In this document: positions 8,970 through 9,222 of the stretch, piece by piece
Position numbering within the stretch: the first letter of the stretch is position 1
How the letters are laid out: every line of letters begins with the position of its first letter
Assembly (NCBI GenBank): GCA_017307315.1
Contig: JAFKFF010000371.1
Coordinates: 1-9,222 of the forward strand
Direction: 5' to 3'
DNA from: Alphaproteobacteria bacterium
Lineage (GTDB): Bacteria; Pseudomonadota; Alphaproteobacteria; Micropepsales; Micropepsaceae
Length of the DNA stretch: 9,222 nt
Notes under the pieces: generated by a model
The model's database searches: none
What the model saw: the letters and a program-made list of their open reading frames with translations, nothing else
Told to the model about the DNA's origin: nothing
Made by a program: the position numbers and the translations under genes

Positions 8970-8998
8970 CCGGCCCGGCGCTAGGGACGCCGGGCCGG
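8970..8998 (-). terminator. GC-rich hairpin after the OmpA-type gene
   Basis: An 11-bp perfect inverted repeat (8970-8980 with 8988-8998, stem CGGCCCGGCG paired with CGCCGGGCCG plus one C-G) encloses a 7-base loop. It begins eight bases after the stop of the minus-strand OmpA-type gene, the right place for a transcription terminator. The bases that follow in the direction of transcription (CATTCCCG) are not a T-tract, so it may act with Rho or only protect the mRNA end. A shorter overlapping stem CGGG/CCCG (8961-8964 with 8969-8972) adjoins it. Confidence 0.55.
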
Positions 8999-9005
8999 AC
9001 CTGCA

Positions 9006-9222
9006 CTAGCTGCCGAGATCGATCACCGCGCGGCGATTCTGCGGCTCGCGCGCATGAGGACCGGTCGGCACCAGCAGTTGGGAGAAGCTCTTTCCGGCCG
9101 TGGCGATCTGATCGGCCCCCATGCCCAGCCGGACCATTTCCTCCTTCACGGCGATGGCGCGGCGCTCGGAGAGCTTCTGATTGTACTGGAAGCTGCCCAT
9201 CGTGTCGGTATGGCCGGTGACC
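9006..9222 (-). CDS. OmpA/Pal-type peptidoglycan-binding domain, C-terminal end (cut by right edge)
   Basis: The 71 visible residues are the end of an OmpA C-terminal domain, which binds peptidoglycan diaminopimelate in the periplasm and ties the outer membrane to the wall. VTGHTDTMGSFQYNQKLSERRA is the core motif: the GHTD, the N-x-x-L-S-x-x-R-A helix and the Asp/Arg pair that contact the peptide. GKSFSQLL and QNRRAVIDL near the end match the final strands. It ends at TAG 9006. The upstream part is outside the window, so whether this is OmpA, Pal or a larger OmpA-family lipoprotein cannot be said; an internal ATG at 9200 is within the domain and is not the start. Confidence 0.9.
   Translation of the reverse strand, partial: VTGHTDTMGSFQYNQKLSERRAIAVKEEMVRLGMGADQIATAGKSFSQLLVPTGPHAREPQNRRAVIDLGS

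Noticed and set aside
9006..9200. A stand-alone 64-residue protein starting at ATG 9200
   Set aside because: The OmpA motif GHTDT continues upstream of this ATG to the window edge, so it is an internal methionine of a truncated gene.

Overview
The window is GC-rich, densely coding bacterial chromosome. The gene content points to an alphaproteobacterium: dnaB lies near alr in the same direction, a neighbourhood common in that class, and start-site context and codon use fit. I cannot fix the genus; a Rhizomicrobium/Micropepsis-like or Caulobacter-like lineage is only a guess. I see no rRNA, tRNA, CRISPR array, insertion sequence or prophage gene.

Left part (1-3522). On the minus strand lie the replicative helicase dnaB (2092-3522), a membrane-anchored proline- and cysteine-containing protein of unknown function (552-1205), and the N-terminal two fifths of alanine racemase alr, cut by the left edge (1-505). 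A family 25 glycosyltransferase (1316-2095, plus) sits between dnaB and the alr block. It runs head-on into dnaB, and the two stop codons share one TTAA.

Middle (3523-4947). Upstream of dnaB is a decayed sulfotransferase (3730-4399). Its two halves lie in different frames, and the expected second PAPS-binding motif (RNP..R..S) is missing, so I call it a pseudogene. It is followed by the most gene-poor and most AT-rich stretch of the window (4400-4947), which holds at best one doubtful small ORF. With the glycosyltransferase this makes a small accessory zone around dnaB with a cell-surface modification flavour.

Right part (4948-9222). Ordinary single-gene units follow: a GNAT acetyltransferase (plus), a DUF72/YecE-like protein (minus), a short group II PLP-dependent decarboxylase (plus), aquaporin Z (minus), a Spx/ArsC-like thioredoxin-fold protein of the YffB type (minus), a strong GC hairpin, and the C-terminal end of an OmpA/Pal-type peptidoglycan-binding protein cut by the right edge (minus). 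The decarboxylase and aqpZ also converge with overlapping stops, sharing one CTAG.

I do not find a convincing new multi-gene system. The items most worth a second look are the broken sulfotransferase, the two convergent pairs joined by 4-bp palindromic stop overlaps, the unknown Cys/Pro-rich membrane protein before alr, and the short decarboxylase of unknown substrate.
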